Origin: an uncultured Collinsella sp.
GTDB taxonomy: Bacteria; Actinomycetota; Coriobacteriia; Coriobacteriales; Coriobacteriaceae
Length of the DNA stretch: 14,294 nt
NCBI GenBank assembly: GCA_959601045.1
Contig: CAUGNZ010000037.1
Coordinates: 1 to 14,294 of the forward strand
Reading direction: 5' to 3'
Shown: piece after piece, positions 7,077 through 14,294 of the stretch
Position numbering within the stretch: position 1 is the stretch's first letter
Layout of the letters: each line of letters starts with the position of its first letter
Made by a program: the position numbers and the translations under genes
The notes under the pieces: generated by a model
The model's input: only the letters and a program-made list of their open reading frames with translations
Told to the model about the DNA's origin: nothing
The model's database searches: none

Positions 7077-8429
7077 ATGGCATTCAACGACTTGGTGGCT
7101 CAAAAAATAAAGGACTTTGAGCAACAGGGGATTCCGCAGGTCTTTGAGCGCGACCTTGATCTGGGCAACCCGCAGGAGCCAAAGCGCGACAACATCGTAT
7201 ATGTGATTGTGGGCGCCCGTCGTTGTGGAAAGACGTATCGCCTGTATCAGGAGATACGGCGGCTTCAGGGCCAAGGCGTCGAGCTTGACCGGATGCTATA
7301 TTTCAATTTTGAGGATGAGCGCTTGCGTCCGTATGAGCCATCGCTACTAGCGGACGTGCTCGATACATTCTATGCACTATATCCTGCTGCTCGAGGCGAG
7401 GGCGCCTACCTTTTCTTTGACGAGATCCAGGAAATACCCGAATGGGGTGCGTTTCTGCGACGCGTGGTCGATACGGAGAAGGCGACCGTTTACGTGACGG
7501 GATCTTCTTCTAAGATGCTGTCCTCAGAACTTAAGAGCGAGTTCAGGGGCCGTTCTCTTGTGCGAGAGCTTTTTCCGTTGAGTTTTTCGGAATACGTCCG
7601 ATATAAGACGGGGGGCGTTCCTGAGTCGAACGCGCCCTTCTCCTCAAGCGCTGCAGCGTTGCTCCGACACCATCTGGTCGGATATCTCGAGCGAGGGGGA
7701 TTCATCGCGACACTTGAGCAGACGCCCGCAGACGCGATTCAGCTGCTACAGGAATATGCGTCGCGAACGGTCGCCATGGACGTCGTTGAACGTTACGACG
7801 TCAAGAACCCCCGTTTGGCCTCGCTGTTTCTGGCGCGGTGCATGGCATCTTCGGGACGAGAGCTGTCAGTGAACAAAGTGTACAACGAGTTCAAGAGCAG
7901 ACAGATATCCGTCAGTCGAAATACGCTCAGCGACTTACTTGAGTATTACGAGGACGCCTACCTGCTGTTTTCGGTGCCGGAGTTCACGCGTTCGCTTGCA
8001 AATAATACGCGGTCTGCGTCTAAGGTCTACGCCGTCGATCCTGCGATGTTCGGAGCGTTCTCCCCCGCATCGGCATTGGATCATGGTCAGAGGCTCGAGA
8101 CCGCGGTGTTCAATGCGCTCAGAAGAAGGACCCCCGCCGTGCGGCCCGGTTCGGTTTGCCGCCTGCTGATTAAAGATAAGAATAAAAGCCATGAGGTGGA
8201 CTTTGTGGCTGGGGATGCACTGCTCATGCAGGCTTACGGCCTGATTCAGGTAAGTGTGGATATGACAAGCGAGAAAACGCGCGAGCGCGAAATTGCCGCG
8301 CTCGATGCCGCGATGGCCCAGTTTGATCTTGGCGAGTCGGTAATCGTTACCATGGATGAGCAGGCCGATATTCCATGCAAACACGGCGTGGTACATGCTG
8401 TGCCCGCATGGAAGTGGCTCCTTTCCTAA
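7077..8429 (+). CDS. AAA_14/DUF4143 ATP-binding protein
   Basis: A 450-residue ATPase of the AAA_14 + DUF4143 type, common in gut bacteria, often in variable regions, and with no established substrate. An N-terminal extension (1-40) precedes Walker A GARRCGKT (46-53), Walker B YLFFDEIQEI (D115, E116), a sensor-1-like TGSSSKML (141-148) and the family-typical RGRS...LFPLSFSEY (157-173). The C-terminal part (about 235-440) carries DUF4143 features, including E341, HEVDFV (372-377) and IQVSVD (390-395), which resembles a PD-(D/E)xK nuclease core with Q where many nucleases have K. Whether it is catalytic is unclear. GGAG (7069-7072) precedes the ATG by 4 nt. The gene is alone, read through a striking palindromic leader, and converges on the next gene. 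Its A+T-richer promoter suggests acquisition; a toxin-like or regulatory role is speculation. Confidence 0.9.
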   Translation: MAFNDLVAQKIKDFEQQGIPQVFERDLDLGNPQEPKRDNIVYVIVGARRCGKTYRLYQEIRRLQGQGVELDRMLYFNFEDERLRPYEPSLLADVLDTFYALYPAARGEGAYLFFDEIQEIPEWGAFLRRVVDTEKATVYVTGSSSKMLSSELKSEFRGRSLVRELFPLSFSEYVRYKTGGVPESNAPFSSSAAALLRHHLVGYLERGGFIATLEQTPADAIQLLQEYASRTVAMDVVERYDVKNPRLASLFLARCMASSGRELSVNKVYNEFKSRQISVSRNTLSDLLEYYEDAYLLFSVPEFTRSLANNTRSASKVYAVDPAMFGAFSPASALDHGQRLETAVFNALRRRTPAVRPGSVCRLLIKDKNKSHEVDFVAGDALLMQAYGLIQVSVDMTSEKTREREIAALDAAMAQFDLGESVIVTMDEQADIPCKHGVVHAVPAWKWLLS

Positions 8430-8449
8430 TCGTCTATGGATTTGCGAGG

Positions 8450-8483
8450 CCAGGACTCAGGTGTCATGGTCCGCTAGTCCTGG
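8450..8483. terminator. Possible convergent terminator hairpin
   Basis: CCAGGACT (8450-8457) pairs with AGTCCTGG (8476-8483), overlapping the TAG stop of the leftward gene. It lies between the convergent stops at 8429 and 8474 but lacks a T-run on either side. Confidence 0.3.
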
Positions 8484-9970
8484 GCCTTGATGCTCGGCAG
8501 GAGAATCTGGGCGAGGTAGTCGGTCTCGAGTTTGGTCGCGGCGTCTGCCTTGCCGTCTTTGCCGACCAGTACGTTCTTGATCTGGCTATAGGTGTAGCGG
8601 TTACCGGTCGTGAACTCGACAAGCTCAATGGCCGTGTCCATGGGGTAGGTTGACACGGGATTCTGCGTCCGTCCGTTGATGGTCTGGGGCACCACGTACG
8701 GATAGACGGGGCCGCTGGCGTAGACGGTATAACCGTTGCCTAGATTGGCCGCACCCAAAACCGTATCGCCCTCATCGGGCGTAAAGCTCTCGCCCTCGCG
8801 CACCGCGACGAGCGTCACAATCGGCGTATCGCTGTCGCCGGCAAGATAGATGCATAGCGTGCTGCCATTTTGCCAAGTCTCGACCTTGCCGTACCACTCG
8901 ACGGGGATATCGAGCTGGTAGAGGTCGGTTGCCTTGTGGCGAGCGTCAGCATCGCGGGCTGCCTGTGCCTTTTGCGCGCTCACGGCATTGACGGCGGCGT
9001 CGCGCCGCGCGGTTGCCGCCTGCTGGAGCACCTTGGCGGTGGCGGCGGAGCTCGCGCCTCCCTCCTCGGCATATTTGGCGGCGGCATCGATCTGGTCGTC
9101 GGTTACCGTGTCGGCCGAAGGCACCTTGAGCTTAAAGGCGGCCTGGCTGCTTAGGTCCTGTCCGTCGCTCTTGATCGTGACCTGCGCCTTGGTGGTCGGC
9201 ACGGTATAGACGGTGCCGTCGGACGCGATGGGGGAGGCAGCGATGGAGAGCGTGTAGTCACCGGGTAGCAGTTTGATGCCACGGCCGTGCTCGTCAACAT
9301 AGAGTGTTTCGCTCACGGAGGATCCGTCAGAATCCTGGCCACTCACTTGTACGGGAATCTTGGAGCCGGCGGAACAGTCGAGGCCCGCGGCATGCACGCC
9401 AATCTGCACCGACATCATCGTGTGGGCATTGGCGGCGACAGCGGCAGCCTGCTCTTGCTGATATCCGTTCCAGGCAGCATAGCCTGCACCGCCGGCGACG
9501 AGCGCGACGGCCACGACACCGGCGACCATCAGATTGCGGCGCTTGGGCGACATCTTGCGATGGCGGACCTCGGCTTCGTGTGCCGAGGGAACGGACGGCA
9601 GGGGAATATCGCCCATGGCGATGGTCTCATCCACGGCTGGTGCGGAACCCAGGCCAGGAAGCTCGCGAGTCAGCGAATCTTCGGCCGGTAAGCTGTCGAG
9701 CAAGACGGTTTCCTCGCCCGTGTCGGATTCGGGCTGGTCGTCGGCCTCGCTTTCGGTGTCTTCGTGATCTGCCTCATCTTCGGCAGGCTCAACATCGTCT
9801 GCATCCTGATCATCGGGCTGCGCCTCGATTTCCGGCTCATCCTGCACATCAACGCTCGAATCGTCAAACGCAATCTCATCGAGTGAAATTCGGTCTAAGC
9901 TCTCCAAGGCCTCAGCGCAAGCTTCTGCATCTTGGGCCGCATCCTCTTGACCCATCGTCTCATCTTTCAT
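8474..9970 (-). CDS. Membrane-anchored protein with acidic cytoplasmic tail
   Basis: No family recognised. The 498-residue product has three parts. Residues 1-135 are extremely rich in D and E and probably disordered. A basic stop (RHRKMSPKRR, 136-145) precedes one transmembrane helix (about 146-164). The remaining 330 residues are then predicted to lie outside: a domain with beta-like stretches around 185-283 holding two short lysine-rich strands, an alanine-rich helical linker (about 290-350, likely coiled coil), and a C-terminal domain (about 351-498). The arrangement resembles cell-envelope sensors or anti-sigma-like proteins in topology only. The start at 9970 is preferred because GGGGGA lies close upstream; upstream in-frame ATGs (to 10192) would run through the terminator at 10102-10138. 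It is monocistronic and converges on the gene ending at 8429. Function unknown. Confidence 0.8.
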   Translation of the reverse strand: MKDETMGQEDAAQDAEACAEALESLDRISLDEIAFDDSSVDVQDEPEIEAQPDDQDADDVEPAEDEADHEDTESEADDQPESDTGEETVLLDSLPAEDSLTRELPGLGSAPAVDETIAMGDIPLPSVPSAHEAEVRHRKMSPKRRNLMVAGVVAVALVAGGAGYAAWNGYQQEQAAAVAANAHTMMSVQIGVHAAGLDCSAGSKIPVQVSGQDSDGSSVSETLYVDEHGRGIKLLPGDYTLSIAASPIASDGTVYTVPTTKAQVTIKSDGQDLSSQAAFKLKVPSADTVTDDQIDAAAKYAEEGGASSAATAKVLQQAATARRDAAVNAVSAQKAQAARDADARHKATDLYQLDIPVEWYGKVETWQNGSTLCIYLAGDSDTPIVTLVAVREGESFTPDEGDTVLGAANLGNGYTVYASGPVYPYVVPQTINGRTQNPVSTYPMDTAIELVEFTTGNRYTYSQIKNVLVGKDGKADAATKLETDYLAQILLPSIKAQD

Positions 9971-10101
9971 ATATCCCCCAAGCTCAATATCGGGACAACA
10001 CTGTACCCAAAAACGGGACCCCATAGAGCCGCCGTATGATTTGAAATCCGATTTTATATATGCGCATGTTTTTGAATAGATGAATAAGACGCAACGACAA
10101 A

Positions 10102-10138
10102 AGCCCCCGGAAAGCGAGTGAAACGCTTTCCGGGGGCT
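10102..10138 (-). terminator. Terminator of TetR-DUF5692 operon
   Basis: A perfect 15-bp stem, AGCCCCCGGAAAGCG (10102-10116) with its complement (10124-10138). Read on the minus strand it is followed by TTTTG, so it fits as the Rho-independent terminator of the leftward gene ending at 10207. Confidence 0.85.
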
Positions 10139-10206
10139 CTGCGAGACATTGGATTGAAAATCCTGGCGGGCGGGCCTATGCCCAAGCGCCAACAGCGACC
10201 AACATG

Positions 10207-11214
10207 TTACTCGGCGTGCGCGTAATCAACCTTGGCGCGGCGAGCGGTAGCCTTCTCCCAATCGCTGGTGCCCTCAAAGACGTCCTGCTTGTAGGGATTG
10301 CGGCCGAGCTTCTTGGCACGGTAGACGATGTAGATGATCGCGGCGACGTTGGCGACCAGCGCGGCGATCGAGACCGCGGTAGCGGCGCCGGGGTCGAGCG
10401 TGGAGTGGGTCACAAAGATGGACTCCTCCTGGAAGTACGGGAATACCTGGGCAAACATGCACCAAATAGCCAGCGTAAAGGCACGGTTCTGGATCCAGCC
10501 GCCCTTGTTCCAGATAAAGGCGGCGACGGTGGGCGCCAGCAGCAGTGCAAAGCCGCAGAACCAGGAGTGGGTGGGCAAGCAGTTGTAGGTGTAGCAGAAG
10601 TTCCAGATATCGTAGGCGATGATGTAGACCCAGGTCATGTCGGGCCACAGCATGTCGGTCTTGTCCTCAGAGGCGTAGACACTCCACCAACCGGTCATGC
10701 AGAAGATGTTGATGATACCGGCGATGCCGTTGAACACGTTGTTCCAGCCGGCGAGCTGCGTGGCGCCCTCGGAGGTGACCCAGGTGGACTCGCCCAGGAC
10801 AAAGAAGTGATAGGCGCTCTCAAAGTCGGACACGACGGCGATCATGATGTTGATGGCGACGATCACAAACGGCCACGCGCGGAACCAATGCGCCTTGCCG
10901 ATCTTGCCCCACTGGTACTTAATGGCAATGAAGCCCCAGCAACCGGCCAGCGCCGCGTATACCTTGGCGTAGTGGAACCAGCTGTTCTGGTACACATGGG
11001 TGGGGTTGGTGAGCGCCCACTCGGCACCCTGTGAGACGCCGATGGCGATAGCGACGCAGTAGATGGTCATGGCCAGCGGAGCCACGCCAAAGATGATGGC
11101 CGCGCCCAGCTTGGTGCGGCGGCCGACCTCGTTGAGCACGATCAGGCCAATAAAGACCATGGCCCAGCCGGCCCAGTGGATAAGGGTATTGCTACCCCAA
11201 ACATCGAACAGCAT
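10207..11214 (-). CDS. DUF5692 family multi-pass membrane protein
   Basis: A 335-residue integral membrane protein I place in DUF5692 from its overall look (start MLFDVWGSNTLIHWAGWAMV; many W, Y and C in and near helices). About nine hydrophobic segments are visible, near residues 11-27, 37-60, 80-98, 113-129, 157-178, 193-209, 217-235, 244-260 and 276-298, then a charged cytoplasmic tail. No nucleotide-binding or catalytic motif is evident. Conserved-looking polar residues in helices (D202, W204, N205, C207, H216) hint at transport or cofactor binding, which is unproven. AGGAG (11221-11225) is 6 nt before the ATG. It lies 63 bp downstream of the tetR-type gene on the same strand, probably one operon, and so is probably induced with the divergent oxidoreductase. 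It may carry the substrate or electrons for that enzyme (inference). Confidence 0.85.
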   Translation of the reverse strand: MLFDVWGSNTLIHWAGWAMVFIGLIVLNEVGRRTKLGAAIIFGVAPLAMTIYCVAIAIGVSQGAEWALTNPTHVYQNSWFHYAKVYAALAGCWGFIAIKYQWGKIGKAHWFRAWPFVIVAINIMIAVVSDFESAYHFFVLGESTWVTSEGATQLAGWNNVFNGIAGIINIFCMTGWWSVYASEDKTDMLWPDMTWVYIIAYDIWNFCYTYNCLPTHSWFCGFALLLAPTVAAFIWNKGGWIQNRAFTLAIWCMFAQVFPYFQEESIFVTHSTLDPGAATAVSIAALVANVAAIIYIVYRAKKLGRNPYKQDVFEGTSDWEKATARRAKVDYAHAE

Positions 11215-11232
11215 GCTGCTCTCCTTTCACAA

Positions 11233-11260
11233 GCCCGCGGCCCCTCTTCTGATCGCGGGC
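11233..11260. promoter_or_regulatory. Intercistronic hairpin, TetR-DUF5692
   Basis: GCCCGCG (11233-11239) pairs with CGCGGGC (11254-11260) between the two leftward genes. There is no T-run, so it may be an mRNA processing or stability stem rather than a terminator. Confidence 0.4.
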
Positions 11261-11277
11261 AGTTTGGCCAAATGTCG

Positions 11278-11940
11278 TCAGTTCTGGGGCTTGCGCTCCT
11301 GATACTTGGCGGTATAGCCCTCGATATGGAGCGTCGAGGCGATGATTTCCTTGACTGTCTCGTCGGGCACATCGGGGTGCGTGCGGATATACATCAGCAG
11401 CCCCATGATGAGGGTGTAGAACGTCTCGTAGACATGGTCGATGCGTAGCTCGTGATGGGCGACAAAATCCACCACGGTGGTATCGCAGATATACTGCGCC
11501 ACGCGCTGGACCACGTTGTGCAAAAAGCCGCCGTAGAGCGCGCCGCTGCTCGAGGTGAGCGTGCTCGGCGACTCGTGGCCACTCACGACCAGGCGCTTAA
11601 AGAGCGGAGCAACGGTGTCGAGTGCGCCTTCGATGTCGCCAACCGTGCGGCTGGCGTTCCACTGCTCGAGCTCGGCGATAAAGCCGTCGATTGCCTCGTC
11701 CATAACGGCGGTGACGGCGGCATCCATATCGGCAAAGTAGTGGTAGAACAGCGAACGCGTGCAGCCAGCCCGCTTGGTCACGGCCGATACCGAAAGATGG
11801 GACACACCAAGCTCGGCGCTCACGGCGCGCACAGCGGCGAGGATCTCGCGACGGCGCTCGTCGCCCGTCAGGCGTTTTGCCGCGCTATCGGATGCGGGGA
11901 CGGCATCGACCACAGAGATATCTGCTGCGTTGTTGCCCAT
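11278..11940 (-). CDS. TetR/AcrR family transcriptional regulator
   Basis: A 220-residue one-component repressor. An extended N-terminus (1-24) precedes the TetR DNA-binding domain: helix 1 around ERRREILAAVRAV (28-40) and the helix-turn-helix at about 47-68 (SVSAVTKRAGCTRSLFYHYF). The C-terminal part (about 75-205) is helical and would form the ligand pocket and dimer interface; its ligand is unknown. A purine-rich ribosome-binding site (AGGCGG) precedes the ATG. It is the first gene of a leftward pair with the DUF5692 gene and divergent from the Fe-S oxidoreductase gene. The two palindromes at 11999-12036 are well placed for it to repress both directions. Family assignment is firm; targets are inferred from position. 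Confidence 0.93.
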   Translation of the reverse strand: MGNNAADISVVDAVPASDSAAKRLTGDERRREILAAVRAVSAELGVSHLSVSAVTKRAGCTRSLFYHYFADMDAAVTAVMDEAIDGFIAELEQWNASRTVGDIEGALDTVAPLFKRLVVSGHESPSTLTSSSGALYGGFLHNVVQRVAQYICDTTVVDFVAHHELRIDHVYETFYTLIMGLLMYIRTHPDVPDETVKEIIASTLHIEGYTAKYQERKPQN

Positions 11941-11998
11941 GTTTTGCCGCCTTTCATCCTCTTTTGCCTGACCGTTCGCCTAACAGTCTTGAATATTG

Positions 11999-12013
11999 TT
12001 GACGGTTCGTCAA
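11999..12013. promoter_or_regulatory. Operator O1, 15-bp palindrome
   Basis: TTGACG-GTT-CGTCAA, a perfect 6+3+6 palindrome in the divergent intergenic region, of the size typical for TetR-family sites. The left flank gives ATTGTTGACG, which matches the outward reading of O2. Confidence 0.75.
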
Positions 12014-12021
12014 TACTGTTT

Positions 12022-12036
12022 TTGACACAATGTCAA
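12022..12036. promoter_or_regulatory. Operator O2, 15-bp palindrome
   Basis: TTGACA-CAA-TGTCAA, perfect 6+3+6, centred 23 bp from O1 (about two helical turns). Read on the minus strand it starts ATTGTTGACA. TTGACA also matches a -35 hexamer on each strand. A possible rightward promoter is TTGAAT (11989-11994) with AATACT (12012-12017), which O1 would block; the exact promoters are uncertain. Confidence 0.75.
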
Positions 12037-12127
12037 CAATAGCGGGTGAACGGCATGGGGGCATGTCGAACCCGTACAAAGAGGGGCGCCGCGGTCTCGC
12101 CGGGCTGTGGCAAGAGAAGGGACGACT

Positions 12128-14294
12128 ATGATTCTCAACGGACCGGGGATTAGCTATACCGAGCCCGATATCGGCGCGGAGTTCGTGCCGCCGATACCGG
12201 AGCATCCGCGCGAGGCCATCGTCAAACTGTGTGAGCACTGCACCAACCGCCTGCTGCACCGCGACGAGCTGCTGGGCTACGAGTACTGGTCGTTTGCCGA
12301 GGCCGCAACCGACGAGCAGGCCGAAGTGCTCTGCAAGATGAAGATGCGCCGTCCCTATACGCTGCCCGAGATGGTCAAGCTCACCGGCATGCCCGAGGCC
12401 GATATCGAAAAAATGCTCGACGACATGAGCTACACGGGTCTGCTCGAGTACAACTGGGAAAACCCCGAGCGCGCCAAGCAGTGGGTGCTGCCCATGCTGG
12501 TGCCGGGTTCCGCCGAGTTCCTCAACATGCGCGTGAGCCAGCTCGAGGAGCATCCGGTCTATGCCAAGTTCTTTGAGCAGGCGTCCAAGGGACCGCTGTC
12601 CAAGGCCACGCCGATGGTGCCGCCCGGCGGTGCCGGCATCGGCATGCATGTCATTCCGGTCGAGAAGGCCATCGATGCCGCGAGCACCTCGGTGCCGATC
12701 GAGCATATCGAGCATTGGCTCGACAAATACGAAGGTAAGTATGCCGCTAGCACCTGCAGCTGCCGCGCGAGCCGTCGCGTGATGGGAGAGGGCTGCGCCG
12801 ACGACCCGGCCGATTGGTGCATCGCCGTGGGCGATATGGCCGACTACGTGGTCGAGACCGACCGCGGCCATTATGTGACGCGCGAGGAGGTCTACGACAT
12901 CCTGCGCCAGGCCGAGGACAACGGCTTTGTGCACCAGATCACCAACATCGACGGTGAGAACAAAATCTTCGCCATCTGCAACTGCAACGTCAACGTGTGC
13001 TACGCCCTGCGCACTTCGCAGCTGTTCAACACGCCCAACCTGTCGCGCTCGGCCTACGTCGCCAAGGTCGAGAAGGACAAGTGCGTGGCCTGCGGTCGCT
13101 GCGTTGAGGTGTGTCCGGCCGGCGCCGCCAAACTGGGCCAGAAGCTCTGTAGCAAAAAGGCTGGCGGACAGGTGCCCGAGTATCCGCGCCAGGAGCTGCC
13201 CGATGCCACCAAGTGGGACCACACCAAGTGGTCGCCCAACTACCGCAACGACAACCGTATCGAGACGCATGAGTCCGGCACCGCTCCCTGCAAGACGGCC
13301 TGCCCCGCGCACGTTGCCGTTCAGGGCTATTTGAAGCTCGCGGCGCAGGGCCGCTATGACGAGGCGTTGGCGCTCATCAAGCGCGAGAACCCGTTGCCCG
13401 CTATCTGCGGCCGTGTGTGCAACCGCCGCTGTGAGGATGCCTGCACCCGCGGTCGCGTGGACGAGGCCGTGGCCATCGACGAGGTCAAGAAGTTTATCGC
13501 CCAGCGCGATCTGGATGCCGCGACTCGCTATGTCCCACCTGTGGTGACCCCGACGCGTGCCGGCGGCTTCGACCAGAAGATCGCCATCATCGGCGCCGGT
13601 CCGGCCGGTCTGTCCTGCGCCTTCTATCTGGCCGAGAAGGGCTACAAGCCCGTCGTGTTCGAGAAAAACGAGCGCCCGGGCGGCATGCTCACCTACGGCA
13701 TTCCCAGCTTTAAGCTGCAGAAGGACGTTATCGAGGCCGAGGTCGAGGTCATTCGCCTGATGGGCGCCGAGTTCCGCTATGGCGTGGAGGTCGGTCGCGA
13801 TGTGACGCTCGACGAGCTTCGCGCGCAGGGCTTTAAAGCCTTTTACGTGGCCATTGGCTGCCAGGGTGGCCGCCTTGCCGGTATTCCGGGCGAGGATGCC
13901 GAGGACGTGACCGTGGCCGTCGACTTTTTGCGCGAGGTCAACAGCGGCAAGATCGACGCGCTGCCCGGGCGCACCATCGTGGTGGGCGGCGGCAACGTGG
14001 CCATCGATGTCGCGCGCAACGCCTGCCGTCTGGGTTCCGAGCACGTTGAGATGTTCTGCCTGGAGAGCGAGGTCAAGATGCCTGCCAGCGAGGAGGAGCG
14101 TCGCGAGGCCATTGAGGACGGCGCGCACATTAGCTGCGGCTGGGGCCCCAAGGAGATTCACCTGGACGAGGCCGGTCGTGTGTGCGGTATCACCTTTAAG
14201 CGCTGCACGCGTGTCTTTGACGACGAGGGCCGTTTTGCGCCCGAGTATGACGAGAACGACTTGCGCCGTGTCGATGCCGACCGTGTCGTCATGT
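12128..14294 (+). CDS. Fe-S/FAD NAD(P)-dependent oxidoreductase, partial
   Basis: Open to the window edge: 722 codons seen, 3' end missing. Residues 1-310 are an N-terminal region I cannot name. It has CEHC (35-38), a winged-helix-like stretch (about 66-112) and a cysteine-rich part with CSC (210-212), C223, C231 and CNCNVNVC (284-291) that could hold a metal or Fe-S centre. A ferredoxin motif CVACGRCVEVCP (C319, C322, C325, C329) follows. Next is the GltD/dihydropyrimidine-dehydrogenase N-terminal Fe-S domain: CKTACP (388-393), GRVCNRRCEDAC (428-439). Then comes an FAD Rossmann motif IAIIGAGPAGLS (485-496) with EKNERPGGM (512-520), and an NAD(P)H motif VVGGGNVAIDVARNA (618-632). It probably moves electrons between NAD(P)H and an unknown acceptor in the cytosol. 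AAGGGA is 5 nt before the ATG. It is divergent from tetR-DUF5692, with shared operators. Confidence 0.92.
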   Translation, partial: MILNGPGISYTEPDIGAEFVPPIPEHPREAIVKLCEHCTNRLLHRDELLGYEYWSFAEAATDEQAEVLCKMKMRRPYTLPEMVKLTGMPEADIEKMLDDMSYTGLLEYNWENPERAKQWVLPMLVPGSAEFLNMRVSQLEEHPVYAKFFEQASKGPLSKATPMVPPGGAGIGMHVIPVEKAIDAASTSVPIEHIEHWLDKYEGKYAASTCSCRASRRVMGEGCADDPADWCIAVGDMADYVVETDRGHYVTREEVYDILRQAEDNGFVHQITNIDGENKIFAICNCNVNVCYALRTSQLFNTPNLSRSAYVAKVEKDKCVACGRCVEVCPAGAAKLGQKLCSKKAGGQVPEYPRQELPDATKWDHTKWSPNYRNDNRIETHESGTAPCKTACPAHVAVQGYLKLAAQGRYDEALALIKRENPLPAICGRVCNRRCEDACTRGRVDEAVAIDEVKKFIAQRDLDAATRYVPPVVTPTRAGGFDQKIAIIGAGPAGLSCAFYLAEKGYKPVVFEKNERPGGMLTYGIPSFKLQKDVIEAEVEVIRLMGAEFRYGVEVGRDVTLDELRAQGFKAFYVAIGCQGGRLAGIPGEDAEDVTVAVDFLREVNSGKIDALPGRTIVVGGGNVAIDVARNACRLGSEHVEMFCLESEVKMPASEEERREAIEDGAHISCGWGPKEIHLDEAGRVCGITFKRCTRVFDDEGRFAPEYDENDLRRVDADRVVM

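Noticed and set aside
9304..10026. 240-residue plus-strand frame opposite the acidic-tail protein
   Set aside because: Arg/Pro/His-rich translation typical of an antisense shadow. The minus-strand frame has a ribosome-binding site, a basic stop and a membrane helix.
10204..11034. 276-residue plus-strand frame opposite DUF5692
   Set aside because: The minus strand encodes a coherent multi-helix membrane protein with AGGAG at its start; the plus frame is its shadow.
11954..14161. 735-residue open frame antisense to the oxidoreductase
   Set aside because: Long antisense frames are common opposite high-GC coding DNA. The plus strand has clear Fe-S, FAD and NAD(P) motifs, and the antisense translation has none.

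Overview
The window is high-GC bacterial DNA that looks like a gut Coriobacteriia genome (Actinomycetota), probably Collinsella or a relative. This rests on overall gene style, a DUF5692 membrane protein, a ferredoxin/GltD-type flavoprotein typical of anaerobes, and repeat types I associate with this group. It is inference, since no rRNA or other taxonomic marker is present.

Layout, left to right. (1) About 1-3800 is an accessory, repeat-rich stretch. A small membrane-anchored protein on the minus strand (87-734) is followed by hairpin array A (920-1232). Next come a 9-bp tandem repeat and promoter driving an AAA+ ATPase (1404-2519, TTG start) and a strong bidirectional terminator. A second membrane-anchored minus-strand protein (2765-3433) sits between two copies of a CCACCACAAAGG hairpin and two copies of a 16-bp direct repeat. 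Hairpin array B (3559-3737) follows. (2) 3785-6622 is a core chaperone unit: promoter, leader hairpin, complete clpB and an intrinsic terminator. (3) 6675-6869 is a small proline-rich, acidic protein. (4) 6980-8429 is a stand-alone AAA_14/DUF4143 ATPase whose leader holds a perfect 25-bp inverted repeat around a TATAAT. (5) 8474-9970 (minus) is a membrane-anchored protein with an acidic cytoplasmic tail and unknown function. (6) 10207-14294 is a regulated redox locus. A TetR regulator and a DUF5692 multi-pass membrane protein read leftward, and an Fe-S/FAD oxidoreductase, cut by the window end, reads rightward. Two near-identical 15-bp palindromes lie in the divergent intergenic region and are the likely TetR operators.

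The most unusual signal is the pair of hairpin arrays. A 15-bp motif (TCTCRATCTGTAACA and its reverse complement) alternates orientation at an almost exact 40-bp period, six times in array A and four times in array B, giving tandem 55-nt hairpins. In two pairwise comparisons between the arrays, all seven substitutions in my inner-stem alignments keep base pairing (G-C to G-U, G-U to A-U and similar). This points to selection on a folded nucleic acid rather than on protein. Each array opens with a CCACCACAAAGG hairpin, and array A also closes with a terminator-like version of it.

All coordinates, pairings and spacings were read by eye. Family names come from motif recognition, not from searches.
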